This document shows positions 33,390 through 42,372 of a stretch of DNA of 64,000 nucleotides, in pieces (the stretch's first letter is position 1; every line of letters starts with the position of its first letter). Under the pieces are notes generated by a model. It did not search any database. It was given only the letters and a program-made list of their open reading frames with translations, and was not told the DNA's origin. Source of the DNA: Arthrobacter sp. 24S4-2 (lineage in GTDB: Bacteria > Actinomycetota > Actinomycetes > Actinomycetales > Micrococcaceae). A program made the position numbers and the translations under genes. The stretch spans positions 4,278,001 through 4,342,000 of the forward strand of contig NZ_CP040018.1 in the NCBI RefSeq assembly GCF_005280255.1, in the 5' to 3' direction.

Positions 33390-33884
33390 ATGACCGCACC
33401 GGCACCCGCCTGCGTGATGGCGTTCCTTCGCCGTGCGGGCCTTTTCGCCGCAGTTCTGGCCCTGATTGCCGGGATTTTCGGTATGCATGTCATGACCGCC
33501 ACCCACGCCCTGCACTCCCCGGCCACGGCGGCGGCAGCCCTTGGCGCACATCACGAATCGTCCGCTGCCGGCCGCACGCCAGAACATGCTTCCGGATCAC
33601 TTTTCGCCCCCGACACTCCCGACGCCCCGGCCACTTCCGGGCCGGATGATCAGTCAGCTACCGGGAAGGTGCAGTGCACGGGCTCGGGAAACTGCAGCAG
33701 CATGCAGGCCATGTCCGCGTCCTGCACGCCGTCAGTAAAGACCGGCTCCCTGACCGCACCGCTGCCAGCGACAGGAGTCAGCTTCCGCAAACCGAACACA
33801 GGGGCCCCCGCCGCGATCAGCACGCGGTGGTCCTATCTTCCCGGCAGTCCTTCACCGGGCGATCTCTGCATCAGCAGAACGTAA
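33390..33884 (+). CDS. DUF6153-like exported protein
   Basis: ATG 33390 with AAGGAGGA upstream gives 164 residues. A signal/anchor helix (GLFAAVLALIAGIFGMHVMT) is followed by a His/Ala region, a Cys-rich motif (CTGSGNCSSMQAMSASCTPS) and the ending GDLCISRT, which I recognise as the DUF6153 layout. It is found with copper genes in actinobacteria. The cysteines outside the cell could bind Cu. It is the first gene of the plus-strand copper set and divergent from the SHOCT/ATPase side. Confidence 0.75.
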   Translation: MTAPAPACVMAFLRRAGLFAAVLALIAGIFGMHVMTATHALHSPATAAAALGAHHESSAAGRTPEHASGSLFAPDTPDAPATSGPDDQSATGKVQCTGSGNCSSMQAMSASCTPSVKTGSLTAPLPATGVSFRKPNTGAPAAISTRWSYLPGSPSPGDLCISRT

Positions 33885-34017
33885 AACAGGGCCGCGCGCT
33901 GTGACCCTGACCGGCGCCGCTCCCTGCCCGGCTCTCCCCTGAGCCGGAAGCATCACAGATGCACACAACCCCCGGGCGCCCACGCGCCCGCTGATGCCTT
34001 GAAGGACTTGAATACCA

Positions 34018-34650
34018 ATGATGACCAAGAAATTTCTGACCCTTTCCGCCACTGCCGTCGCCGCGGCACTCGCCCTCGCCGGATGCTCAACCGGGCCGTC
34101 CGGATCCTCCGCCACCTCCAGCTCCGCTTCCTCCGGCAGCTCCATGCCGGGCATGGGCTCGGGGATGATGTCCGGCAGTGCACCGGCTGCCGCGGCCGAA
34201 CACAACGCGGCCGACACCATGTTCGCCCAGGGAATGATTCCGCACCACGAACAGGCCGTGGAAATGAGCGAGATGATGCTCGGGAAGAAGGACATCCCCG
34301 CTGCCGTGACTGACCTGGCCACCAGGATCAAGGCGGCCCAGGCGCCGGAGATCGAAACGATGACCGGCTGGCTCAAGGGCTGGAACGAATCCGCGACCAT
34401 GGGCGCCGGCCACACCATGGACGGCATGATGGGCGAGGATGACCTGAAGCAGCTCGAAGCGGCCCAAGGCACCGAAGCGGCCAAGCTCTTCCTGAAGCAG
34501 ATGATTGCCCACCATGAAGGCGCCGTGATGGTGGCCAAGACCGAAACTTCCCAGGGAAAGAACGGCGACGCGATGCAACTCAGCAAAGACATCGTGACCG
34601 CCCAGGAAGCTGAAATCAAGGAAATGCAGGACCTGCTGGCCGCCCTCTGA
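34018..34650 (+). CDS. DUF305 lipoprotein
   Basis: The 210 residues start with a lipoprotein signal (LSATAVAAALALAGCSTG), then a Ser/Met-rich tether with MPGMGSGMM. Two ferritin-like helical repeats of DUF305 follow: MFAQGMIPHHEQAVEMSEMM and FLKQMIAHHEGAVMVAKTE, plus Met/His clusters (MGAGHTMDGMMGEDD). Paired His and Met residues suggest binding of copper at the outer membrane face. It follows the DUF6153 gene by 133 bp. ATG 34018 and 34021 are equivalent starts. Family confidence is high; the exact function is not established. Confidence 0.9.
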   Translation: MMTKKFLTLSATAVAAALALAGCSTGPSGSSATSSSASSGSSMPGMGSGMMSGSAPAAAAEHNAADTMFAQGMIPHHEQAVEMSEMMLGKKDIPAAVTDLATRIKAAQAPEIETMTGWLKGWNESATMGAGHTMDGMMGEDDLKQLEAAQGTEAAKLFLKQMIAHHEGAVMVAKTETSQGKNGDAMQLSKDIVTAQEAEIKEMQDLLAAL

Positions 34651-34662
34651 CCGGTGTCCTCC

Positions 34663-34688
34663 GGCGCCGGCCCTCACGGGCCGGCGCC
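34663..34688. terminator. 11-bp perfect hairpin between copper genes
   Basis: GGCGCCGGCCC (34663-34673), loop TCAC, GGGCCGGCGCC (34678-34688). It lies 12 bp after the DUF305 stop. There is no T-run; it may limit readthrough or stabilise the mRNA upstream. Confidence 0.5.
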
Positions 34689-34726
34689 ATCCCCGCCATC
34701 TCACAATCTGAATCCCTGGAGCCCCC

Positions 34727-35602
34727 ATGCCCGATCCCTCCCGTCCCCGGGTCCGCGCCACGGCTGGCCTCGCAGCCGGCGCCGGCCTCATTCTTGCCCT
34801 GTCAGCATGCAGCCCGTCCTCCGTCCCGGCAGGACCCGCCCCGGCCAGCAGCACCGGCAGCCCCATGCCTGACGCCCACATTCACGGCCTGAGCGTCAGC
34901 AGCCAAACCGGCCAGGTACTCCTTGCCACCCACGACGGCCTGTTCGACATGACGAAACAGCCCGCCGCCAAAGTCGGCGCCACCAACGACCTGATGGGCT
35001 TCACCGGTGGCACCGACCACGGCGTCCTCTACGCTTCCGGACACCCTGGCGAAGGCTCCGGCCTTCCCAACCCGCTCGGGCTGATCAGATCCACCGACGC
35101 CGGTAAAACCTGGGAACAGCTCTCCCGGCAAGGCGAATCCGACTTCCACGCACTCACCGCCACCAAATCCGGAATCATCGGCTTTGACGGCACACTGCGC
35201 ACCAGCCCGGACGGGAAAACCTGGAACACGGTGGCCGTGGATTTCGTCCCGGCCGCCCTCGCCGGAAGCCCGACCGGCAACACTGTCCTGGCCACCACCC
35301 CGCAAGGGATCCGCCGCTCCACCGACGGCGGTCAAACCTGGAGCGCCGTGAACTCCGGACCTGTGATCCAGTTCGCCGCCTTCGCCAGCCCCGCAGAGGC
35401 CGTCGGCGTCGAACACGACGGGACTGTCCACTACTCCGCGGACGCCGGCGCGACCTGGACCCGAAAGGGCCGGATCAAGGGCGCGGTCCAGGCTGTGGCG
35501 GCGGTCAAGGGCGATCGCCCCTCGATCTGGGCCGCCACCGCCGACGGGCTTGTCGTCTCCACCGACGGCGGAGTCACGTTCGTGCCCGCAGACGCCTCCT
35601 AA
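34727..35602 (+). CDS. F510_1955-type glycosylhydrolase-like lipoprotein
   Basis: This 291-residue lipoprotein (LILALSACSPSS) has a beta-propeller of BNR/sialidase-like blades: LLATHDGLFDMTKQ, IRSTDAGKTWEQLS, RTSPDGKTWNTV, IRRSTDGGQTWSAV, HYSADAGATWTRKG and VVSTDGGVTF, the last with the Asp-box S.DGG.TW. It matches what is called the F510_1955 family, which accompanies DUF305 and multicopper oxidases; hydrolase activity is not proven. MPDAHIHGLSV after the tether is typical. The downstream Csp-like gene begins within 30 bp of the stop. Confidence 0.82.
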   Translation: MPDPSRPRVRATAGLAAGAGLILALSACSPSSVPAGPAPASSTGSPMPDAHIHGLSVSSQTGQVLLATHDGLFDMTKQPAAKVGATNDLMGFTGGTDHGVLYASGHPGEGSGLPNPLGLIRSTDAGKTWEQLSRQGESDFHALTATKSGIIGFDGTLRTSPDGKTWNTVAVDFVPAALAGSPTGNTVLATTPQGIRRSTDGGQTWSAVNSGPVIQFAAFASPAEAVGVEHDGTVHYSADAGATWTRKGRIKGAVQAVAAVKGDRPSIWAATADGLVVSTDGGVTFVPADAS

Positions 35603-35630
35603 GCGCTGTTCTTCCCCCGATCTCCTCATC

Positions 35631-35954
35631 GTGTGCTTCCAGTGCGCCCAGACCTGCACAGCCTGCGCGGACGCATGTCTGGCCGAGGACATGGTCGCCG
35701 ACCTCGCCGCATGCATCCGCACGGACTTGGACTGCGCTGACATCTGCGCAGCCACCGGCACCATCCTGACCCGCCAAACAGCGTCCAACCCGGGCGTTCA
35801 CCGCGCAGTCCTGGAGGCCTGCCGCACCGCCTGTGCCGCGTGCGCCAATGAGTGTGAACGGCACGCCGGCATGCACGAACACTGCAGGATCTGCGCCGAG
35901 GCCTGCCGTCGCTGTGAAGCGGCCTGCGCTTCCCTCCTGGCCGCGTCGGCCTGA
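35631..35954 (+). CDS. Csp-like four-helix copper-storage protein, N-truncated
   Basis: The frame VCFQCAQTCTACADACLAED, then CIRTDLDCADICAATG, CRTACAACANECERHAGMHE, CRICAEACRRCEAAC is a cysteine-studded four-helix bundle like Csp copper-storage proteins and the DUF326 family. Relatives carry about 25-30 more residues, including the start of helix 1. Here the frame runs upstream into the end of the preceding gene, and the only candidate, GTG 35631, lacks a ribosome site. So the 5' end appears deleted; the gene may be silent or read by re-initiation after the stop at 35602. The remaining Cys pattern is intact. Confidence 0.75.
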   Translation: MCFQCAQTCTACADACLAEDMVADLAACIRTDLDCADICAATGTILTRQTASNPGVHRAVLEACRTACAACANECERHAGMHEHCRICAEACRRCEAACASLLAASA

Positions 35955-36091
35955 ACACGCACCGTCCTTCCGTTGGCCGGGTCGGACGCGCCGAACACCA
36001 GCCCCGGGGGCCGGGACCTCGGACTCTAGCCCTCAGCGGACGCCCCGCGAAGAATCAGAGTACCAATTACGCGAAGCGGAAGGTGCCGGTC

Positions 36092-36511
36092 ATGATGTGG
36101 GGTTACGGACAGGGCATGGGGTGGATGTGGCTCTGGGGCCCTCTCCTGCTCATCGGGATTGCGCTTCTGGTGCTGCTGGCCGTGCGGGTCGCTGGCGGCG
36201 GCCTCCGCGGCGGTTACGGGCCGGGAGGGCCCGGCGGTCCGCCGCCCATGGGAGGAAGCAGGGCCCGGCAGATCCTCGATGAACGCTTCGCGAGAGGTGA
36301 GCTGACCGCGGACCAGTACCGCGAACAGCTCAAAGTGCTCGGTGAGGGCGGTAGTGCGGCCCATCAGCCGCCGCCAGGCCTTGCTTCTGGGCGGCGTGGG
36401 CATCGCGGTGACGGCGGCTGGCGGGGCCGGGCTGATCTGGACACTGGCATCCCCTCCAGACCCCGTCGCCGGAGGCGAGCTGGCCCAGCCGCCGGAGGAA
36501 CGGAGCATTGA
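36092..36511 (+). CDS. SHOCT-domain membrane protein
   Basis: ATG 36092 (GGAAGGTG upstream) encodes MMWGYGQGMGWMWLWGPLLL and a helix, a Gly/Pro linker, and the SHOCT motif SRARQILDERFARGELTADQ. Up to GEGGSAAH (about residue 92) this is a normal SHOCT protein. The frame then continues for another 48 Arg/Gly/Pro-rich residues that overlap the start of the multicopper oxidase by 158 bp. That tail is unlike the family, so a lost stop codon or small deletion at the junction is likely. The protein probably works in the copper set, as the one at 32930 does. Confidence 0.72.
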   Translation: MMWGYGQGMGWMWLWGPLLLIGIALLVLLAVRVAGGGLRGGYGPGGPGGPPPMGGSRARQILDERFARGELTADQYREQLKVLGEGGSAAHQPPPGLASGRRGHRGDGGWRGRADLDTGIPSRPRRRRRAGPAAGGTEH

Positions 36512-37820
36512 CGGGCAGCTGCAGGTCCGGCTCGAAGCCAAGCCGGGACAGATTCTGCTGGCCGGGCGGCAGGCCGCGGCTCTCGGCTACAACGGGGGCA
36601 TCCCCGGCCCCACACTGCGCGTACGCGCAGGTGACGTCCTGAAGATCAAGCTCGTCAACAATCTGGCCCAGGCCACCAACCTGCACGTGCATGGCCTTCA
36701 CGTTTCCCCCGAGGGCAACGGGGACAATATCTTCATCTCCGTGCAACCCGGCGACACCTTCGACTATGAATACAAGCTTCCCGGGGACCATCCCCCGGGC
36801 GTGTACTGGTACCACCCACACCATCACGGCATGGTCGCAGACCAGATCTTCGGCGGCCTCTTCGGAGCGATCATCGTCGAGGACCCGAACTCCATCGAGA
36901 CGAGCGCCGAGCGGGTGCTGGTGGTTTCCGACATCACCCTGGACAGTCTGGGAAACATCCCGGCGGTCCCGGCGATGGAACGGATGATGGGCCGCGAGGG
37001 TGAACTGATCCTGGTCAACGGCCAAAGCAACCCGCAGTTCACGGCCCGCCCCGGAGAACGGGAACGGTGGCGCATCGTCAACGCGTGCGTGGCCCGCTAC
37101 CTCCGGCTCCGGCTCGACGGACAGCAGCTGCAGCTCCTGGGCGTGGACTCCGGCCGCTTCCACACCCCGGAGACTGTGGACGAATTGCTGCTCACGCCCG
37201 GAAACCGCGCAGACCTCCTCGTGACCACAGCAGCCGGCGGCTCCGTCCTGCGTGCGTTCTACCAAAACCGGGGAAGCATGCCGGGAATGATGGGCCAGGG
37301 ATCCGAACCACGGACCCCTGGAGCCCAGCCGGACGGCACAGCACTGGCCACTCTCCGCGTATCCGGCGAACCGGCCGCGCCCCTGACCGCTGTACCTGCC
37401 TATCAGGGGCCCGGAGATCTGCGGACATCCGTAGTCTCCGCACGCCGGCAGATCATCCTGGCCGCCGGAATGGGCATGGGTATGGGCAGCGGCATGATGC
37501 GGTTCACCATCAACGGGAGGGAATTCAATGAGACCAGAACGGACACAATTGTGGCCGCCGGTAACGTCGAAGAATGGACACTGACCAACACCAGTCCCAT
37601 GGACCACCCCTTCCACCTGCACGTCTGGCCGATGCAAATCATCGAGGAAAGCGGCAAAGAAACGAGCACCGCCGTCTGGCAGGATGTGGTCAACGTACCG
37701 GCAAACGGGCGGGTGAAGGTCAGGGTGGCTTTCAAGGACTTCCGCGGACGCTCCGCCTATCACTGCCACATCCTGGATCACGAAGACCTTGGAATGATGG
37801 GCGTCGTCGAGGTGCGGTGA
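36354..37820 (+). CDS. Multicopper oxidase (CueO/CotA-like)
   Basis: About 488 residues from GTG 36354 (GAGGG five bases upstream; GTG 36342 is also possible). A twin-arginine signal (SRRQALLLGGVGIAVTAAGG) precedes three cupredoxin domains with all four copper motifs: LHVHGLHVSP, YWYHPHHHGMVADQ, HPFHLHVWPMQI and YHCHILDHEDLGMMGVVEV. Met-rich stretches (MPGMMGQGSE, MGMGMGSGMM) are typical of cuprous oxidases. It is expected outside the membrane, oxidising Cu(I) to the less toxic Cu(II). It is the last gene of the plus-strand copper set. Confidence 0.92.
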   Translation: MRPISRRQALLLGGVGIAVTAAGGAGLIWTLASPPDPVAGGELAQPPEERSIDGQLQVRLEAKPGQILLAGRQAAALGYNGGIPGPTLRVRAGDVLKIKLVNNLAQATNLHVHGLHVSPEGNGDNIFISVQPGDTFDYEYKLPGDHPPGVYWYHPHHHGMVADQIFGGLFGAIIVEDPNSIETSAERVLVVSDITLDSLGNIPAVPAMERMMGREGELILVNGQSNPQFTARPGERERWRIVNACVARYLRLRLDGQQLQLLGVDSGRFHTPETVDELLLTPGNRADLLVTTAAGGSVLRAFYQNRGSMPGMMGQGSEPRTPGAQPDGTALATLRVSGEPAAPLTAVPAYQGPGDLRTSVVSARRQIILAAGMGMGMGSGMMRFTINGREFNETRTDTIVAAGNVEEWTLTNTSPMDHPFHLHVWPMQIIEESGKETSTAVWQDVVNVPANGRVKVRVAFKDFRGRSAYHCHILDHEDLGMMGVVEVR

Positions 37821-37880
37821 GACTTCCCCTCGACGCGCGCCGGGTGCTGCCGGGTACCGCCAACGGTCACAACAATGGCG

Positions 37881-38450
37881 TCAGCTCTTCGCCGTGATCA
37901 GCGCCTTCTGCAGCAGCGGAATCAGCTTGGCGTTCCTGCCCCAGACCGGATCAAAGATCTGGAGTTCCCAGCACTCCTTCAGCGCCTTCGCGAGGGTTTC
38001 GTTGGTCCAGTCTGTGTAGGTCTCGTGGGCGTAGGAGGGCCCTCCTGAACCGCCCAGCCAGGTGAACTCCCTCTCTCCGTCGAGGGTAACGCAGATCTGT
38101 CCGCTGCCGCCTTCGCCCGGAGGGAAGACCAGCACCACCAGGTCCGTTTCCACCAGGACGGCGGAGATAACGGCAGCTGCCTGTTCCGTGCAGCGGCCGG
38201 TCACAAAGGCGCGCTGCCCGTTGCCGCCTGAGACGTCCTTGCCGGGCTGCGAGTCATCCGTGAGGAAGCCGAGCCGGTTGATCGCGGCCAGGGCCTCACT
38301 CAGCGGGCCGTTCTCGCCGGCGTACTGTGGCGCCGTATAGCCGGGCACGTAGCTGAGGCTCCCCTCGAGCCAGCGTGCCGTCAGTTCACATGCGCCTTCG
38401 AGCGTGGTGCAGTTGCGCCACGCGTCCTCGTCGGGGACACCTTCAAACAT
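37881..38450 (-). CDS. DUF6919-like hypothetical protein
   Basis: ATG 38450 behind AAGGAGA gives 189 residues. The core TARWLEGSLSYVPGY, NRLGFLTDDSQPG, QRAFVTGRC and LVVLVFPPGEGG recalls the DUF6919 proteins of actinobacteria, which are of unknown function (recognised from memory). It is soluble, with an aromatic-rich end (TDWTNETLAKALKECWELQI). TGGGGGAACAAT, like the sequence before two SLH-like genes, lies about 20 bp upstream of the start. It is convergent with the multicopper oxidase. Confidence 0.65.
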   Translation of the reverse strand: MFEGVPDEDAWRNCTTLEGACELTARWLEGSLSYVPGYTAPQYAGENGPLSEALAAINRLGFLTDDSQPGKDVSGGNGQRAFVTGRCTEQAAAVISAVLVETDLVVLVFPPGEGGSGQICVTLDGEREFTWLGGSGGPSYAHETYTDWTNETLAKALKECWELQIFDPVWGRNAKLIPLLQKALITAKS

Positions 38451-38609
38451 GGGCAGTCTCCTTATTGTTCCCCCAGTTGTCACAAGCAGAATGTATCACT
38501 GCTCACATACGTTGCACCCTGCCACTTTCGTAACAAACTTGTGAACGCGGATCAGCCCGGAATAAAGGGGCACAACGGCCCTATCGATGCTCTTTTCCGT
38601 CGTAATAAT

Positions 38610-41408
38610 TCAGTGGATGAGGTTGTCCAGGCGGAAGAGGAAGGCCGCCATCGCATCGCGGGCGGCCGGCTGCAGCGGCCGGTAGGACCGTGCTCCCCCG
38701 GCCTCCGTCCAACCGGTGGAGATCCCGTTCTGTGCCAGCCAGGCCATCTCCTTGTAGAACTGCTGTCCGGTGGACACGTCGATAAAGGGGGATGCCGCTG
38801 GCGGGGTGTACGGCGGCGATCCCGCCATCCGGTACAGGAACGCAGCCATCGCGTCGCGGCTGATCGTCTGCAGTGGCCGGTAGCTGCGGTTCCCGTCCGG
38901 CTCGGTCCAGCCGGTGGAGATCTTCCGGTCGGCCAGCCAGGCCATCTCCTTGTAGAACTGCTGCCCGGTGGACACGTCCGCGAACGGTGACACAGCTGGC
39001 GGGGTGTACGACGGCGATCCCGCCATCCGGTACAGGAACGCGGCCATCGCGTCGCGGCTGATGGGCTGCAGCGCCCGGTAGGTGCGCCTGCCGTCGGGTT
39101 CCGTCCACCCCTCCGAGATCCCGGCCAGGGCCAGCCAGGTGATCTCCTTGGAAAAGGCTGAGGCTTCGGTAACGTCGTTGAACACCACCGGGTCGAAGGT
39201 GAAACCCCATACGGTAACGCTCCCGTCCACCAGGGCGTAGCCGGCGGTGGCCCGGGAAGAAACGGTGACACTGCCGGCGCCCGGGTAAGTCCCTGCCGGC
39301 ACCACATTCCCCGCCACCAGGTACTCCACGCCCGCCGTCGAGGGCACCGTGTACGTGTCATTGGACGTGCCGATCCTGTCCGTGAACTGCACCGGCGCCG
39401 GAACTGCGCCCGTTGCCACCGGCGCAGTCTCGGCACTGGTCCGCTGGGCCGAAATATAGGCGTCCTTGGTGCCGGTGACACGGACGGAGAGGGCCTGTCC
39501 CATGTCCTCAGCGGCAACCTGGTAAGTGCTGGCGACGGCGCCCGCGATCGCCTGCCCGGACCGGAGCCACTGGTAGGCCAGGGTGACCGGCTCCGGCCGC
39601 CATGGTCCTGGGACGGCGGTCAGCAGGCCACCCACAATGGCCTGTCCCGAGATCCAGGGGTCATACGGCGGGACCACCGGGGCCGCCGCAACCGCGGACG
39701 TTGGCGCCGAAGTGAGGGACAAGCTGTTCCCGAAGAAACGGCTCCCGGTGACGGTGGCCGTCAGGTGAGTCCCGACGTCGGCCGCTTGAATGTCGTAGCC
39801 CGACGCCTGCGCTCCCTGGATGGGAGTGCCGTCCCGGTACCACTGATAGGAAAAGGTGATATCGCTGGGGGTCCAGTTGCGGGCATCGGCCCAGAGGGAA
39901 TTTCCGACGACGGCCTCACCGCCGATGGTCGGCGCGGTACCGGTGATTTCCCGGTCGGTCTGGAAGTTGAGTGCCGCGGGACCGTCCAGCACGCCGCTTC
40001 CGCACGTCTTGGTGGCGCAGGCCCAGGCGTACTTCCTGGCGGTGGCTTTGAGCCTCGTTTCCACATTTGCCGGGGTTGCCAGGTCCCCCAGCCGGGACAT
40101 CAGCAGCGCTGCCAGTCCGGATGCGTGCGGGGCGGCCATGGAGGTCCCTGCGGAGTAGGCGTACCCTTCGGCGGCCGCAGCCTGGGTGCCCTGGTTGTAC
40201 GCCACCAGGATTCCATCCGAAGCGGCGTTGGTCATGTCCCCTCCCGGGGCCGCGACGTCAACAGCGGTCCCGTAGTTGGAGTACGGCGTCAGCAGGCCCG
40301 TGCGGGCAACGGCGGCAACGGAGATGACGTTCTGGCAGTTGGCGGGGCTTGAGTCGGCAGCCGGTCGGTCCTCGTTGCCGGCCGCCGCCACCACGGCCGC
40401 CCCGGAGTTGTAGGCGAAGTCCACTGCATTCTGGAAGGTGGGCGAACAGGGCTGGGTGGCGCCCAGGCTCAGGTTGATGACGCGGGCCGGGGTGGGGTTG
40501 AGGGGCGCGCCTGCGACCGTTCCGCCGGCGGCCCAGATGATTCCGTCCGTGACGTCCGACAGGTAGCCGCCGCACGGACCCAGCGCACGGACCGGCAGGA
40601 TCTTCGCCTCCGGTGCCACTCCGGTGATGCCCGTCCCGTTGTTGGCCGTGGCGGCGATGATGCTTGCAACCTGGGTGCCGTGCCAGGACGAGGGGCTGGC
40701 CGCGGCGCCGTCCCCGCACATGCCCGCGGCGGTCCAGTCACCTTCGTCGTGCGGGTTGGCGTCCCGGCCGTCGGAGTCGCGGGAGTCTGCGGGATCGGAC
40801 ATCATGTCGTAGCCGGGGAGCACATTCGCGTTCAGGTCCGAGTGGCTGGTGATCCCGGTGTCCACCGCCGCCACCACCACGCCCGCACCCTTGTTGGCGG
40901 CCCAGGCATCGGGCATGTTCAGCGCACCGGGCAGGTTCCAGAGTCCCCACTGCTGGCCGTAGAGCGGATCGTTCGGAACGGCCGTGGGGTACATCCGGGA
41001 GTCGGGCTCGGCGTACTCGACGGCGGGGTCCGTCCGCAGGGCTGCGAGCGCCGATTCCGTTTCGGCCGCGGCGAGCGAGCGCTCGGCACGCAGGACGCGG
41101 GCTCCCCCGGACGTGCCGCGGACGTCGCTCACGGGAACACCGAGGTTCCTGGCCACCTTGCCGTAGGACTCTGTGCGCAGACCCGAAGCGGCAGTGGCCG
41201 GTTCCTTGAACTTCACAATGAACTGGTCGGTGGCTGTGTGAGAGCCGGCGGCACCCGGGCCGGCATGCTGCCCCGGGGCAGGTGCAACCGGAAGCACCGG
41301 CGAATCGTCGGCTGCGGCCGGGAGCGAAACCACGGATCCGCAAACCAGTGCAACAACACAGGGAATCAGGAGCCGGGCGGACAGAGGTGTGCGCAGTGCA
41401 TCAAACAT
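38610..41408 (-). CDS. Secreted S8 subtilase with Ig-like and SLH-like domains
   Basis: 932 residues: signal peptide (LLIPCVVALVCGSVV), inhibitor-I9-like propeptide (TDQFIVKFKEPATAASGLR), and a subtilisin domain with Asp183 (AAVDTGITSHSD), His243 (SSWHGTQVASI) and Ser423 (GTSMAAPHASG). Two Ig-like segments with the WTPSDITFSYQWYRDGTP and VTLAYQWLRSGQAI signature follow. A spacer leads to three SLH-like modules (KEITWLALAGISEGW, KEMAWLADRKISTGW, KEMAWLAQNGISTGW). It would be an exported protease held at the cell surface. A truncated paralogue lies at 43658. About 100 bp upstream of the start is also duplicated at 45404. Confidence 0.93.
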   Translation of the reverse strand: MFDALRTPLSARLLIPCVVALVCGSVVSLPAAADDSPVLPVAPAPGQHAGPGAAGSHTATDQFIVKFKEPATAASGLRTESYGKVARNLGVPVSDVRGTSGGARVLRAERSLAAAETESALAALRTDPAVEYAEPDSRMYPTAVPNDPLYGQQWGLWNLPGALNMPDAWAANKGAGVVVAAVDTGITSHSDLNANVLPGYDMMSDPADSRDSDGRDANPHDEGDWTAAGMCGDGAAASPSSWHGTQVASIIAATANNGTGITGVAPEAKILPVRALGPCGGYLSDVTDGIIWAAGGTVAGAPLNPTPARVINLSLGATQPCSPTFQNAVDFAYNSGAAVVAAAGNEDRPAADSSPANCQNVISVAAVARTGLLTPYSNYGTAVDVAAPGGDMTNAASDGILVAYNQGTQAAAAEGYAYSAGTSMAAPHASGLAALLMSRLGDLATPANVETRLKATARKYAWACATKTCGSGVLDGPAALNFQTDREITGTAPTIGGEAVVGNSLWADARNWTPSDITFSYQWYRDGTPIQGAQASGYDIQAADVGTHLTATVTGSRFFGNSLSLTSAPTSAVAAAPVVPPYDPWISGQAIVGGLLTAVPGPWRPEPVTLAYQWLRSGQAIAGAVASTYQVAAEDMGQALSVRVTGTKDAYISAQRTSAETAPVATGAVPAPVQFTDRIGTSNDTYTVPSTAGVEYLVAGNVVPAGTYPGAGSVTVSSRATAGYALVDGSVTVWGFTFDPVVFNDVTEASAFSKEITWLALAGISEGWTEPDGRRTYRALQPISRDAMAAFLYRMAGSPSYTPPAVSPFADVSTGQQFYKEMAWLADRKISTGWTEPDGNRSYRPLQTISRDAMAAFLYRMAGSPPYTPPAASPFIDVSTGQQFYKEMAWLAQNGISTGWTEAGGARSYRPLQPAARDAMAAFLFRLDNLIH

Positions 41409-41538
41409 CGCGAAATCCTAGGGGCCGGGCGTCGACCCCCAAGAGCCGGACCGCGGGAAACAGAGACCGCGAAATCCGCGTCAAGCATGAGTGTAACAAC
41501 GGCTTTATTTATTTGGACCCCTGAGGCCACCAGTTCTT

Positions 41539-42372
41539 TTAGTGGTGCGCTTGGGTCTCCTGCAGGCGCTTGATGAACCAGCGGGACTGTTCCGGACCGT
41601 ACGGCAGTACCGGGATCGCCTTGGTGGCATCGCTGGGGGTGTCGCGGATGGACTGGAAGGCCTGCCGGACGGCGGTGCTCATGGTGTTGGCCATGGTCTT
41701 CACGAACTGGTCGCTGCAGGGTTCCCCGTGGCCCGGGATCAGGAACTCGTACCGGTGCCGCAGCGCGGACAGGTGCCGGAGCGCGTCGGCCCATTCCTCC
41801 GGGAACGAATCCTCAAACGACGGATGCGCGCCCTGCTCCACCAGGTCGCCGGCGTACAGGGTGGTGGACGTTCCCACCAGGAGGTCACCGTCGGTGTGCC
41901 CCCGGCCCAGGTAGAACAGCGTGACAGTCTGGCCGCCGAGGTCCACCAGGACGGGCTGGTCCTTCACGATCGCGTTGGGAACCACCAGCTCGGCGTCGAC
42001 TCCTTCGCCTGCAGCCATTTCCGGTTCCAGGGTGGCGACCATGCGGCGCTGCCGGTCCCCGTTTTCCTCAATCTCGCTCGCACAGTTCTGGTGGGCATAG
42101 AACTCCGTCACGCCGTCGTCCGCGAAGATCGCGTTGCCGAAGAAGTGGTCGTAGTGGGCGTGGGTGTTCACCACCACCAGCGGCAGCTGGGTCTTTTCCC
42201 GCACGGCGTCCAGGATTTCCCGGCCCTGCCGGGGTCCCCCGCCGGTGTCGATCACCATGGCGCGTTCAGCGCCGACTATGAGTCCGGTATTGAGCTTCGA
42301 GCCTTCGGTGGTCAGCACATAGTTGCCTTGGCCGGCCTCCATCCATCGCGACATTCTGTTCTCCGTATTCAT
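41539..42372 (-). CDS. MBL-fold metallo-hydrolase, copy 1
   Basis: The 277 residues form a metallo-beta-lactamase fold: VVVNTHAHYDHFFGNAIF (His71, His73, Asp75, His76 metal ligands), YLGRGHTDGDLLVG (third His), YAGDLVEQGAHPSF (bridging Asp) and FLIPGHGEPCSD (last His). It is a cytosolic hydrolase of unknown substrate, related to broad MBL families including quinone- or lactone-processing members. The start at 42372 has GGAACGC; ATG 42354, with GGAG, is equally possible. It is identical to the copy at 49245 except for Gln/Arg near the C-terminus. It lies 142 bp from the cupin gene. Confidence 0.9.
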   Translation of the reverse strand: MNTENRMSRWMEAGQGNYVLTTEGSKLNTGLIVGAERAMVIDTGGGPRQGREILDAVREKTQLPLVVVNTHAHYDHFFGNAIFADDGVTEFYAHQNCASEIEENGDRQRRMVATLEPEMAAGEGVDAELVVPNAIVKDQPVLVDLGGQTVTLFYLGRGHTDGDLLVGTSTTLYAGDLVEQGAHPSFEDSFPEEWADALRHLSALRHRYEFLIPGHGEPCSDQFVKTMANTMSTAVRQAFQSIRDTPSDATKAIPVLPYGPEQSRWFIKRLQETQAHH

